Assembly: GCA_023957375.1 (NCBI GenBank)
Contig: JAMLHB010000003.1
Coordinates: 525,342-589,341 of the forward strand
DNA: 64,000 nt
Reading direction: 5' to 3'
Origin: Flavobacteriales bacterium
GTDB taxonomy: Bacteria; Bacteroidota; Bacteroidia; Flavobacteriales_F; PHOS-HE28
A model generated the notes under the pieces. The model made no database searches, was not told the DNA's origin, and saw only the letters and a program-made list of their open reading frames with translations. Shown here one piece after another: positions 53,514 through 62,379 of the stretch (position 1 is the stretch's first letter; each line of letters begins with the position of its first letter). A program made the translations under genes and the position numbers.

Positions 53514-56326
53514 GGTCGCACAACTTTTGCGCTCCGGCTCTCACCGGTAAGCGTTACCGCCCGCAGCAGGTACATGCCCGCTGCTTTTTCAGAAAGGTCC
53601 ACTACTGCAGGAGCTCCTTGGGAGCGCCAATCCCCCACAACCTGGCCTGCGGCGTTAAAGGCCATCAGCTTCCATTCCCCGGCATTGGGGAAGTGTACCG
53701 CCCATTGGCCATAAGTGGGCAGCGGTGTAACAAGCAGGCCATCCGCTGCATCGCTTCCAGCCTGTTCCCCAATGCCTACGGGATGGTAGGCCGCAAAGGA
53801 GGCGATGAAGCCATCGTGCCCTTGGTAGCTGGCCTCGGGGGAGGCGAAGCCCAAGGTGCCGTTCTCAAAATCCAGCCCGTCCTCGAAGCGGTACCAGGAA
53901 TTGAGCGAGCCGCCGGCACCCATGCCGCCAAGGTTCTGGGGCTGGTAATAGTCCAACGTGCTGGTGGTGCTGAACTCATGGAGCGGGAACAACTGGAACG
54001 ACTGGGAAGCTGCACCGCCCACCAAGTAAACATCACTGGGCTGCACCATGCTGCCGGCAATGCCCCAGCCCCGCTCACTGGCCGTGCCGCCGTAGGCGGT
54101 GCGCCACACCATCGCCGGGGCCGCGCTGCCGGAGCGGATGGCCAGGATCACCGCATCGCGGGTGTTCACGTTGCTGTTCATGGGCTGGAAATAGCGCAAG
54201 GGGTTCAGGTCCGCGGCAAAGCCGCCGGTGCTGCGGCTTTCGCCCGTAATGTACACATGGTCCGCATCATGGCCCACGTCCAACAGCATGTCATACTTGT
54301 TGCCGCCGATCAGCGTGCCGTACAGGAGCGTATGCTGCGCTACATCAAACTTCAGGATGAAGCCGTCGCAGGGGTTTCCGGGCAGCGGGTCGCTGGCGTT
54401 CACCAAGCTGTGGTAAATGGTGGGCAGGTCCGATGGCAAGGGTCCGTCAGGCGCGGAGATGGCGGACCGCCGGGTGCCGCCCACCACCCAGATATACTTG
54501 CCGTCAAAGTCTAATCCGTAAGCCAGGCTGGACGGGTCCGTGATGGGCCCGCCACCCCAGCGCGTACAGTAGCTCAAGGTGGGTCCTGGGAACATGCTGA
54601 ACTCCCCGACCATTACCGTTCCGAATTGGTTGGAGTAACTGCCCGCGGGCGTCACGAGGTCCAGTGCGGAGAGATTCCCGGAGCTGATGCCGGTGAACCA
54701 CAACCAGCGCCCGGTGGATTCATAGCGCAGGTCGGTAAGCTGGGTGTAAGCCACCTGGTCGTAGTTGCCCAAGGTACTTGCCCAGCGGATGGTGAAATCC
54801 GCATTGAATGACATGACGAAGGCCCCGCCGGTGTTTCCGCCGTGGTTGTATGCGCCAGCAGGCGTTACCACGGGGAACACCGGGGTGGCCACCACTCCGT
54901 TCACCGTGCGGTGCAGTCGGCCGCCCACGGCCAATTGGCCCGTCTGATTGATGGCGATGGCCAAGCCCTCTTCCCGGCTATCGTACTGGCCATTGCCCTG
55001 CCCGTGGGTGGTGGCCCAATCACGGATTCCATTCTCCTTCTTGAAGGCACCCGCCCACATACGGCTACGACCACCCAAATAGCTCTCCTGGACAGCTCCG
55101 CTAAAAATTGTGTTGGGCTCAATGTGTGGCGTGAAATCCGTGCAATTGGTCACACCAGTGGCGAAGACATATTGCTTGTTCGGGTCGGGCCACGTGTACA
55201 CGGCCAGCTTGCGCGCCTCGGTGCGGGCATGCGGTTCTTCCGGAAAGGTGGAGGGGTTAGCCGTTGCGCCACCGTAATAAGTGGCCCATTCCACGCGCTT
55301 GCTGGCGCCGTCAAACTTCATGATCACGGCATCATCATATCCTGCAAAATCGCCATCGAACGGGTCATAGTGTGCATTCCCGGGATCTACCGGAAAGTCG
55401 GCAGCCAGCGTATGACCACAGGTATATGCATTGCCATTTTCATCCGTTTCCACGCAGGTCAGTTCATCATCGCCCGCGCCGCCCACGTAGGTGCTCCAGT
55501 TCATGTCGCGGTCGTCCGGGCCGCCGCCGCCCATGGCCGCGTAGCCAATTTGCAGGACCAAGGGCAATGCAGGGTCATAAGCCCCGAAGCTGAGGGTGGC
55601 GTATACCGTGCCGTTCTCATGCACCCATTGCGGGGTCCAAGGCACATCCACCATGGTACCGCCGCTGCTTACCTGGTAGGCGGCGGCCTGTTTCAGCTCC
55701 ACCCATTTGCCGCTGAGGTACACCTTCAAGGAACCCAGCCAATCAATGCCCAGGCTGTCCTGCCCGTTGAACATCAGCTTGATGGCCAGGGGGTCGCCAC
55801 CGGGGCGCACCACGAAGGCCATGCGCGGCCCGCCATTGCTGGCGTACAGGTGCAGGTCGATGTGGTAGAGCACCTCCTTGTAAGTGCCCCGGAAATAGGC
55901 GGGCACCAATTCCGTGGCCTGCTTGCCCCGGTAGTAATTGGCCACGCCTGGCGCTTGCAGCAGCAGCTGCGGGTCCTTGGGCTTTGCCCCGCTAAAGGCC
56001 ATGTCCACCCGGTAGGAGGTGTCCGCTATGGCGCTGTCCAGGAACATGGTGGCGTAGGTAAAGGAGACGCGGCTGGAATCCCGAAGGTAGATGCCCACGG
56101 GCGAACCTTCAAAGTAAGCTTTCACATCGCGCCGCTGGTTGCCGTCGGTATCAAACACTTGCCCATTGTTTCTTCGCAGCACGTCCGTTCCTTGGTGCTC
56201 GCCGCCCAAGTGGTCCGGTGGTATGTATTGTGCTTGTGCCATGACGCCTGCCAGCAAGGCGGAAAGGAACAGGGTGGCCGCCCGGTGCATGGTCCAGGCC
56301 GGTTTATTCGGGGTATCGGTCTTCAT
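53510..56326 (-). CDS. Large secreted SBBP-repeat protein with T9SS type A sorting domain
   Basis: A 938-residue protein. A signal segment lies at residues 13-33 (MHRAATLFLSALLAGVMAQAQ), so ATG 56290 is a possible alternative start. Residues about 45-270 form the all-beta N-terminal domain typical of Bacteroidota SBBP proteins (NNGQVFDTDGNQRRDVKAYF). Residues about 280-830 contain SBBP-type beta-propeller repeats (WSTYVGGAGDDELTCVETDENG, NAYTCGHTLAADFP, WATYYGG, LLYGTLIGGNKYDM). The end (LPTYGQWAVHFPNAGEWKL, KAAGMYLLRAVTL) is a type A sorting domain closely resembling that of the downstream gene, suggesting paired T9SS cargo. The two genes overlap by four bases. Confidence 0.85.
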   Translation of the reverse strand: MKTDTPNKPAWTMHRAATLFLSALLAGVMAQAQYIPPDHLGGEHQGTDVLRRNNGQVFDTDGNQRRDVKAYFEGSPVGIYLRDSSRVSFTYATMFLDSAIADTSYRVDMAFSGAKPKDPQLLLQAPGVANYYRGKQATELVPAYFRGTYKEVLYHIDLHLYASNGGPRMAFVVRPGGDPLAIKLMFNGQDSLGIDWLGSLKVYLSGKWVELKQAAAYQVSSGGTMVDVPWTPQWVHENGTVYATLSFGAYDPALPLVLQIGYAAMGGGGPDDRDMNWSTYVGGAGDDELTCVETDENGNAYTCGHTLAADFPVDPGNAHYDPFDGDFAGYDDAVIMKFDGASKRVEWATYYGGATANPSTFPEEPHARTEARKLAVYTWPDPNKQYVFATGVTNCTDFTPHIEPNTIFSGAVQESYLGGRSRMWAGAFKKENGIRDWATTHGQGNGQYDSREEGLAIAINQTGQLAVGGRLHRTVNGVVATPVFPVVTPAGAYNHGGNTGGAFVMSFNADFTIRWASTLGNYDQVAYTQLTDLRYESTGRWLWFTGISSGNLSALDLVTPAGSYSNQFGTVMVGEFSMFPGPTLSYCTRWGGGPITDPSSLAYGLDFDGKYIWVVGGTRRSAISAPDGPLPSDLPTIYHSLVNASDPLPGNPCDGFILKFDVAQHTLLYGTLIGGNKYDMLLDVGHDADHVYITGESRSTGGFAADLNPLRYFQPMNSNVNTRDAVILAIRSGSAAPAMVWRTAYGGTASERGWGIAGSMVQPSDVYLVGGAASQSFQLFPLHEFSTTSTLDYYQPQNLGGMGAGGSLNSWYRFEDGLDFENGTLGFASPEASYQGHDGFIASFAAYHPVGIGEQAGSDAADGLLVTPLPTYGQWAVHFPNAGEWKLMAFNAAGQVVGDWRSQGAPAVVDLSEKAAGMYLLRAVTLTGESRSAKVVRP

Positions 56327-56454
56327 TGGGTAAAGGGGTTTGGTGAATGCCTGAATTTCAATGAGCCGCAGGAACTTCGCTACGGTGAAGCGAAGGTTGC
56401 GGGGGGCGATCCCATAACAAGGGCCTATCCTGAATAATGTATGCCGTTGTTGAA

Positions 56455-56462
56455 TAGTTTTG
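56455..56462 (+). promoter_or_regulatory. TAnnTTTG promoter box of the XRE regulator gene
   Basis: TAGTTTTG, a perfect match, ends seven nt before ATG 56470, again consistent with a leaderless transcript. Confidence 0.6.
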
Positions 56463-56469
56463 GCACATC

Positions 56470-56892
56470 ATGCGAAATCCTGGCGTGGAAGCGGAGAATG
56501 GGATCCTGATGGGTTCGAAACTGCGCATCCTGCGGGCCGCGCACAATTACACGCAGCAGTTCGTTGCCGAGGCGCTGGGCGTGGCGCAGCCCACGGTGAG
56601 CCGCTGGGAAAAGGATGAGGACCGGATCCACATCGGGGAGCTGCGCAAGGTGGCGGAGTTGTACAAGGTGAGCATGGAATGGTTGCTCAGCCCCGATCCA
56701 TTTGTGCTGCACGTGCATGACAGCAAGGTAGAGCATGGGGCGAATGGCGCATACCATAACACGGTGCATGTGGTGCCGCAGGAGGTACTGGACCGGATAG
56801 CCGCGCAGTACGATGCGCACATTGCATTGCTGCACAAGCTCACCGACCGGCTGATGGACCTGCTGGGAGAGAAGGCGCGGAAGGCCGAATAG
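56470..56892 (+). CDS. XRE-family HTH transcriptional regulator
   Basis: A 140-residue protein. Residues about 15-70 form a lambda-repressor-like helix-turn-helix: SKLRILRAAHNYTQQFVAEA, LGVAQPTVSRWEKDEDRIHI, ELRKVAELYKVSMEWLL. The C-terminal half is helical with heptad-like Leu spacing (VLDRIAAQYDAHIALLHKL), a probable dimerisation helix. It stands alone, divergent from the T9SS SBBP gene and convergent with murF-alr. Targets are unknown; autoregulation or control of the divergent T9SS operon is possible but unsupported. ATG 56512 is an alternative start; the promoter box favours 56470. Confidence 0.88.
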   Translation: MRNPGVEAENGILMGSKLRILRAAHNYTQQFVAEALGVAQPTVSRWEKDEDRIHIGELRKVAELYKVSMEWLLSPDPFVLHVHDSKVEHGANGAYHNTVHVVPQEVLDRIAAQYDAHIALLHKLTDRLMDLLGEKARKAE

Positions 56893-56957
56893 CCGGTCGC
56901 TACTGCACGTAGGGCATCGTACGGTGCAGGAACTACAACTGGCGGAAGGAGATTCCT

Positions 56958-59411
56958 TCACTCCCTTACAAACACCCTTTTCACCCGTGGGCTGATGCTG
57001 GTGAGCGCCTCATACGGAATGGTGCCGAGGTCGCGGGCGTAATCCTGCAAAGGATGCTGCGGGGAGAACACGATGGCTTCATCGCCCGGCGCGCAGGGAA
57101 TGCGGGTGACGTCCACCATGCACATGTCCATGCAGATGGCGCCCACGGTTTTTGCTTCTTGCCCATGGACCCACACGCGGCCGCAGCCTTCGCCGAGGCG
57201 GCGCGAGAGGCCGTCCGCGTAGCCGATGGGCAGCACGGCAATGCGGGCTGGCGCGGCAAGCAGGGCTTTGCGGCCGTAGCTCACGCTTTCGCCAGCATCA
57301 AGCTCTTTCACTTGGGCGATCACCGTGCGCAAGGTTTCCACAGGGCGGAGTTGTGCGGTTTCCTGCGCGTCCGCGCCGATGCCGTGAAGTCCGATGCCTA
57401 AGCGCACCATGTCCAATCGGGCTTCCGGGAAGCGCGTGGCCCCGGCACTGTTGGCAATGTGCAACAGCGGCTTGTATCCGAGCGCATCCCCGATCTGCGC
57501 GGACCATTCACGGAACAGCGCGACCTGCCCGCGGGTAAACGCGTCTTGCGTTGGATCTTCAGCAGCGGCCAAGTGCGAAAAGATGGAGGCCACGCGCAAC
57601 GCCTTTTCGCCGCGCAGCGCATCCAGCAATGCGGGCACGTCGCCCGGCAGAAAGCCCAAGCGGTGCATGCCGGTGTCCAACTTGATGTGAACGGCGGGCG
57701 CATCGGGCACGTGCGCGGCGAAGTCCATGGCGGCGCGCAGTGAGCGGTGGTCGTACACCTCGGCTTGTAGCTGGTAGCGGTGCAGCGTTTCCATGGGCAC
57801 CGGCTCGGGGTTCATCACCAGCACCGGCGTGCGGATGCCTTGGCGCCGCAGCTCGATGCCCTCGTCGGCATAGGCCACGCCTAACCAGGCCACCTGCTCG
57901 TGCGCCAGGAAGCGCGCCATTTCCACGGCACCGCTGCCGTAGCCTCCGGCCTTCACCATGCCCATGATGCGCACCTGCGGCCCGCACCGTTCGCGCCAAT
58001 GGTTCAGGTTGTGGCGCATGGCCTCCAGGTCCACTTCCATCACGGTGCCGTGGGTGCGTTCCTCCCAGCGCGCCACCACGCGTTCCAGCCCGAAGCTGCG
58101 CGCGCCCTTCACCAGTGTGACGGCGCCCTGCACCGGCGGCTCCGGCAGGGCGTTCAGCAGGGCATCGGCATCGTCAAAGAAGCGTGTTCCCGCCGGGAAC
58201 AGCGCGGCGTGTTCGCGCATGGCGGGCCCGATGGCGATCACGTGCTCCACGCCGGCGGAGCGCAGCAGCCCGGCAATCTGCGCATGGCGTTGCTCCGGGG
58301 CCTCGCCGCTGTCGGCAATGTCCGAAAGCACCACCAGCTTGGTGCGCCCGGCGGCGGTGCGCGCCAGTTGGCCCAGCGCGATGGTGAGCGAGGCGAGGTC
58401 GTTGCTGTACGCGTCGTTGAGCAAGGTGCCGTTGTTCAGCGCAGGCAGTGTTTCCAGCCGCATGCTCACGGGCCGCAGCTGCCGCACGCGTTCGGCCACC
58501 TGTTCCGTGCTGCGCCCCAAATGCAGCATCAACGTGATGCAGTGCAGGGCGTTCTCCACGGAGGCATCGTCGCTGAAGGGCAATTCCACGGTGAACGGCT
58601 CATTTCCCCAACGCAGTTGCAGGGTGCTGCGATCGCCGTTGGCGTGTTCTTCCACGATGTGCAAGTCGGCATCGTGCTTGCGGCCCCAGCCCAATAGCAG
58701 CACGCCGGGCAGCTTGTTCAGCGCCTCGCGCACCGTGGCGTGGTCGCTGCAAAACACCACGGTTTTGGCGCTGCGGAAGAGCTTGGCCTTTTCATCGGCC
58801 TTGGCCGCATCGCTGGCGAAGTGCGCGCCGTGCGCCGGGCCGATGTTGGTGAAGATGCCGATGTCCGGCGCGATGATCCGCTCCAACGCGTCCATCTCGC
58901 CCGGCTCACTGATGCCCGCCTCGAAGAGGCCCAAGGTATCCTTGCCATCGATCTCCCACACGCTCAGCGGCACGCCCACCTGGCTGTTCCAGCTGCCGGG
59001 GCTGCGCACAATGCGTTCTTCCGGGCAAAGCAATTGGTACAGCCATTCCTTCACCACCGTCTTGCCATTGCTGCCGGTGATGCCCACCACGGGTAGGCGG
59101 AATTGCGCACGGTGCCACACGGCCATATCCTGCAGGGCTTTCAAAGGGTCGTCCACCCACACCGCACTGTCCCCTTCCTCCAACGTTGCCGCACCGCGCC
59201 GCACCAGGAAACTGTACAGGCCGCGCTGGCGCATTGCCTGCAGGTAGTGGTGGCCATCATGATGCTTGCCCTGGAGGGCGATGAAGAGCGTGCCACGCGG
59301 GTCCAAGGGCTGCCGCGAGTCAATGGAAAGCCGGGATATGCTGCGGTCGGCACCTTGCATCGTACCACCAACAACCTCGGCGATCTTGCTCAGCAGGCAC
59401 TGCCCGGCCAT
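56958..59411 (-). CDS. murF-alr: Bifunctional MurF ligase / alanine racemase
   Basis: An 817-residue fusion typical of Bacteroidota. The N-terminal half is UDP-N-acetylmuramoyl-tripeptide:D-Ala-D-Ala ligase: ISRLSIDSRQP, the ATP loop GSNGKT at residues 113-118, and RLETLPALNNGTLLNDAYSND. The C-terminal half is PLP-dependent alanine racemase: K487 in MGMVKAGGYGSG is the Schiff-base lysine (relatives usually read VKANAYGHG), with HIKLDTGMHRLGF, VSYGRKAL and VLPIGYADGLSR. It supplies D-Ala and attaches D-Ala-D-Ala to the peptidoglycan precursor. ATG 59411 overlaps the tdk stop by one base; the longer frame runs into tdk. Confidence 0.95.
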   Translation of the reverse strand: MAGQCLLSKIAEVVGGTMQGADRSISRLSIDSRQPLDPRGTLFIALQGKHHDGHHYLQAMRQRGLYSFLVRRGAATLEEGDSAVWVDDPLKALQDMAVWHRAQFRLPVVGITGSNGKTVVKEWLYQLLCPEERIVRSPGSWNSQVGVPLSVWEIDGKDTLGLFEAGISEPGEMDALERIIAPDIGIFTNIGPAHGAHFASDAAKADEKAKLFRSAKTVVFCSDHATVREALNKLPGVLLLGWGRKHDADLHIVEEHANGDRSTLQLRWGNEPFTVELPFSDDASVENALHCITLMLHLGRSTEQVAERVRQLRPVSMRLETLPALNNGTLLNDAYSNDLASLTIALGQLARTAAGRTKLVVLSDIADSGEAPEQRHAQIAGLLRSAGVEHVIAIGPAMREHAALFPAGTRFFDDADALLNALPEPPVQGAVTLVKGARSFGLERVVARWEERTHGTVMEVDLEAMRHNLNHWRERCGPQVRIMGMVKAGGYGSGAVEMARFLAHEQVAWLGVAYADEGIELRRQGIRTPVLVMNPEPVPMETLHRYQLQAEVYDHRSLRAAMDFAAHVPDAPAVHIKLDTGMHRLGFLPGDVPALLDALRGEKALRVASIFSHLAAAEDPTQDAFTRGQVALFREWSAQIGDALGYKPLLHIANSAGATRFPEARLDMVRLGIGLHGIGADAQETAQLRPVETLRTVIAQVKELDAGESVSYGRKALLAAPARIAVLPIGYADGLSRRLGEGCGRVWVHGQEAKTVGAICMDMCMVDVTRIPCAPGDEAIVFSPQHPLQDYARDLGTIPYEALTSISPRVKRVFVRE

Positions 59412-60019
59412 CAGGAAAACAGGGTGTTCTCCGAACCCGCCTTTTCCCGGATGGCCGTGTTGTAGCACTGGCGGCAAAGCGGCTCGTAGCTGTCCGTTTC
59501 ACCCAGCACGATCAGGCGGTCACCGGCCACGGTGCGGTGGCTGTAATGGGCCAGCTCGCCGCAGCGCATGCAGATGGCATGCACCTTGGTCACATATTCC
59601 GCAATGGCCAGCAACTGGGGCATGGGGCCGAAGGGGCGCCCCTGGAAGTCCATGTCCAGTCCTGCCACCACCACGCGCACGCCGCTGTCGGCCAACTGTT
59701 GGCACACGCGCACCAGGCCAGCGTCGAAGAACTGCGCCTCATCGATCCCGGCCACGTCCAGGCCCTTGGCCAAGGGCAGCAGTGCGGCACTGTCCTTCAC
59801 CGGTATGCTCGTGGCGGCCCGCCGGTCGTGGCTCACCACGTCGGTATCATGGTAGCGCGTGTCGGTGCCGGGCTTGAAGACGCCCACGCGTTGCTTGGCG
59901 AATTCGGCACGGCGGATGCGCCGGATCAGCTCCTCGGTCTTGCCGCTGAACATGCAGCCGCATACCACCTCGATCCATCCCCGCCGGGGAAGGTGGTTTC
60001 CGCTTTGTTCCAAGAACAT
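59411..60019 (-). CDS. tdk: Thymidine kinase (type II)
   Basis: A 202-residue type II thymidine kinase that phosphorylates thymidine to dTMP in salvage. The P-loop is CGCMFSGKTEELIRRI, the catalytic/Walker B region is VAGIDEAQFFDAGL, and the lasso and zinc site follow (CMRCG and CRQC). The start MFLEQSGNHLPRRGWIEV at 60019 matches Bacteroidota Tdk; the frame open to 60043 adds eight residues without support. The stop codon overlaps the murF-alr start by one base, so the two genes form an operon although their pathways differ. Confidence 0.95.
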   Translation of the reverse strand: MFLEQSGNHLPRRGWIEVVCGCMFSGKTEELIRRIRRAEFAKQRVGVFKPGTDTRYHDTDVVSHDRRAATSIPVKDSAALLPLAKGLDVAGIDEAQFFDAGLVRVCQQLADSGVRVVVAGLDMDFQGRPFGPMPQLLAIAEYVTKVHAICMRCGELAHYSHRTVAGDRLIVLGETDSYEPLCRQCYNTAIREKAGSENTLFS

Positions 60020-60106
60020 CGATGGGCAGGGTGCGACCGGCAAACGGCCGGTTTTTTGGGAAGCGGCACGAAATTAGCGAAATTCGCGGGCACCTGAACC
60101 CGCGCC

Positions 60107-60787
60107 ATGGCCCGATCCAAAGCTGCCGAACATCTTCAAGAACTGGTCCGCTCCCTGCAACAGGCGGTTGACCGCCTGCAGGAAGGAACGCTCGGGTTGG
60201 CCGGGCTGGAGCAGGGCACCGAACAGGCCAGGGCCTTGTACGAACGATTGGTGGTGCTGCGCCACAAGGCGCGTGAAGCGGCCGTGGCAGGGGAAAGGCC
60301 CCAGCCCGCAGCAGCCAGCGTTCCCGAGCTTGCGGCCGCGCCCGGGCAAGACGCCGCACCTTCCATCCGGTTGGACACACGCCCGCCCGAGGCGCATCCG
60401 CAGCAGACCTCACTGATCGACGCCATTGCCGAGACCGAGAAGGCCTCGCCGCCACCCAAGGCACCCGTACCCAAAGCCGCACCTGCCACGGCAAAGGCCC
60501 CACTTGCTGCCGACCGGCCTGTTACGGTGGCCGACAAGCTGGAACATGCACCAGTGGCCGACCTGCGCAAGGCCATCGCCCTCAGCCAGAAGTTCTGGTT
60601 CGTGGCCGAACTGTTCGACAACGACCGCAAGCGGTACGAGGAAGCCATCGACACGCTCAACGGCATGGCCGGATGGAAGGAGGCCGAGCACTACCTGAAG
60701 GTGGAAGTGGTCGGCAAGTTGCCCAAGCCGCCCGGCGAGGAGGTCGCTGCCACGTTCGCAGACCTGGTCCAACGCCGCTTCAGCTGA
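60107..60787 (+). CDS. Conserved hypothetical protein with coiled coil and C-terminal helical domain
   Basis: A 226-residue protein. Residues 1-70 are a predicted coiled coil (AEHLQELVRSLQQAVDRLQE). A Pro/Ala-rich linker (about 75-140) follows, then a helical domain beginning DLRKAIALSQKFWFVAELFDNDRK, with YEEAIDTLNGM and ATFADLVQRRF at the end. That C-terminal layout recurs in Bacteroidota proteins of unknown function. Its stop overlaps the start of the M28 peptidase gene by one base (TGATG). It is probably cytoplasmic, since no signal is seen, and its job is not known. Confidence 0.8.
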   Translation: MARSKAAEHLQELVRSLQQAVDRLQEGTLGLAGLEQGTEQARALYERLVVLRHKAREAAVAGERPQPAAASVPELAAAPGQDAAPSIRLDTRPPEAHPQQTSLIDAIAETEKASPPPKAPVPKAAPATAKAPLAADRPVTVADKLEHAPVADLRKAIALSQKFWFVAELFDNDRKRYEEAIDTLNGMAGWKEAEHYLKVEVVGKLPKPPGEEVAATFADLVQRRFS

Positions 60788-62049
60788 TGCGCACACCCTT
60801 GTTCACCGCCCTGTTCCTGCTCGCAGCCACCGCGCCAGCGCAGCAATTGCCCTCGGTAAAGGAGCAGGCCAAGCGCTATGTGGACACCCTCGCGAGCCCC
60901 GCCATGTTCGGCCGCGGCTACGTGGGCAGCGGCGACAGTTTGGCCGCCGAATGGATCGCCAAGCAGTTCGACCGCATCGGATTGGAAAAGCTCAACGGTA
61001 CGCGCTTCGAGCCCTTCTCATTCCCGGTGAACGCCTTTCCGGACAGCGTGGCCCTGAGCGTGGACGGCAAACAGCTCACACCCGGCGTTGATTACCTGGT
61101 GGACCCGGCTTCCGGCAGTTCAGCGGGCAGCTTTGATCTGGTGCACCTCACACTGCAAGACCTGCTGAGCCCCGAACGCAAGGCCATGACCTTGGGCGTG
61201 GTGATGGGCCACGCCGCCGTGCTCCATTTCCCGCCCACCTCCAACCCCGACACCTTGGCGCTGTATGCAGCCTTGCAGAATGAACTTTCACGCTATGCGC
61301 CCGTGATCCGCGAGGGTGGGGAGAAACTGACGTGGAGCGTGGCCGGCGCGCCCGTGCGCAACGCCGTGCTCGAAGTGCGCAAGGGCGTGCTTACCGACAG
61401 CTCCCGCACCGCCGACATCCGCGTGGTCAACCGGTTCACCCCCCGCCACGAGGCCCGCAACGTGTGGGGCGTGGCCAAGGGCAAAGGCAAGGATTGGCTG
61501 CTGGTCACCGCCCACTATGATCATTTGGGCATGATGGGCCAGGCCCTCTTCCCCGGTGCCAACGACAATGCCAGCGGTGTGGCCATGCTGTTGAGCCTGG
61601 CGGAGCATTTCAAAAAGAACCGCCCCAAGCTGAACATCCTCTTCGTGGCCTTTGCCGGCGAAGAGGCGGGCCTGAAGGGCAGCGAGTGGTTCGTGGTGGA
61701 CCGGCCCATGGACATGGCGCGGATCAAGCTCGTGCTCAACCTGGACCTCAACGGCACCGGCGAGGAAGGCATCACCGTGGTGAACGCCACCGAGCAAAAG
61801 GCCGTGTACGACAAGCTGGTCGCGATCAACACCAAGACCCAGGACCTGCCGCAAGTGAAGGCGCGCGGCGCGGCGTGCAATAGCGATCATTGTCCCTTTG
61901 TGCAAAAAGGCATTCCGGCCATCTTCATCTACACCATGGGCGGCGTGAGCTTCTACCACGATGTGAACGACCGTGCGGAAACGTTGCCCCTCACTAAGTT
62001 CGATGGGCTGTACCGCACGCTGGTGGCGTTGATCAGGGGGATGAAGTGA
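60787..62049 (+). CDS. M28 family zinc metallopeptidase
   Basis: A 420-residue secreted peptidase with a signal peptide (MRTPLFTALFLLAATAPAQ). The M28 core (about residues 215-420) has the dizinc ligands: H243 and D245 in TAHYDHLG, D260 in GANDNASGVAMLL, the E292-E293 pair in FAGEEAGLKGSEW, and a C-terminal His in YHDVNDRAETL. An inserted PA-like segment (about 85-180) precedes the core. It is an aminopeptidase-type exopeptidase by family. ATG 60787 overlaps the stop of the upstream conserved gene and begins a good signal peptide, so the long upstream frame is rejected. Confidence 0.9.
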   Translation: MRTPLFTALFLLAATAPAQQLPSVKEQAKRYVDTLASPAMFGRGYVGSGDSLAAEWIAKQFDRIGLEKLNGTRFEPFSFPVNAFPDSVALSVDGKQLTPGVDYLVDPASGSSAGSFDLVHLTLQDLLSPERKAMTLGVVMGHAAVLHFPPTSNPDTLALYAALQNELSRYAPVIREGGEKLTWSVAGAPVRNAVLEVRKGVLTDSSRTADIRVVNRFTPRHEARNVWGVAKGKGKDWLLVTAHYDHLGMMGQALFPGANDNASGVAMLLSLAEHFKKNRPKLNILFVAFAGEEAGLKGSEWFVVDRPMDMARIKLVLNLDLNGTGEEGITVVNATEQKAVYDKLVAINTKTQDLPQVKARGAACNSDHCPFVQKGIPAIFIYTMGGVSFYHDVNDRAETLPLTKFDGLYRTLVALIRGMK

Positions 62050-62138
62050 GCGCTGCACCGCCGTCAAGTGCAGAATCACGTACCTTTAGCATCCTGCACG
62101 TAAGCCTGCAACTTCCCGGCACTTCAATTAAACGGGCC

Positions 62139-62348
62139 ATGACCGAAAAGCTTACCTTGTCCGTACCCCTCAAGGTCAAGCGCAAGGCGCAAGTGCTCAG
62201 CCGCAGGCGCAAGAAGAGCATCAGTGCGTTGTTCGTGGAGCGTGAGGCGAAGCGGGAGAAGGACCCGTTCGCGGGATTGGATGGCGTGTGGAGCGACAAT
62301 CCGATCACGGCCGAGGAACTGCGCGAAAAGGCATGGAGCCGTGAATGA
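62139..62348 (+). CDS. Small DUF6364-like protein, possible orphan antitoxin
   Basis: A 69-residue basic protein: MTEKLTLSVPLKVKRKAQVL, RRRKKSISALFVEREAKR, and an acidic C-terminus (WSDNPITAEELREKAWSRE). The N-terminus resembles a ribbon-helix-helix fold of DUF6364/VapB-like antitoxins. Such genes usually sit just upstream of a PIN toxin, but the next gene is rsmI, 31 bp on, so this one is unpaired. A box TACCTTTA (62081-62088) lies about 50 bp upstream and predicts a leader of about 44 nt. ATG 62139 was chosen because the upstream frame lacks any recognisable sequence. Confidence 0.7.
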   Translation: MTEKLTLSVPLKVKRKAQVLSRRRKKSISALFVEREAKREKDPFAGLDGVWSDNPITAEELREKAWSRE

Positions 62349-62361
62349 CCGACGTGCGCGC

Positions 62362-62369
62362 TAGTATTG
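62362..62369 (+). promoter_or_regulatory. TAnnTTTG-like box of rsmI
   Basis: TAGTATTG, one mismatch from the consensus, ends ten nt before the rsmI ATG at 62380. Confidence 0.4.
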
Positions 62370-62379
62370 CTTTCTTCAA

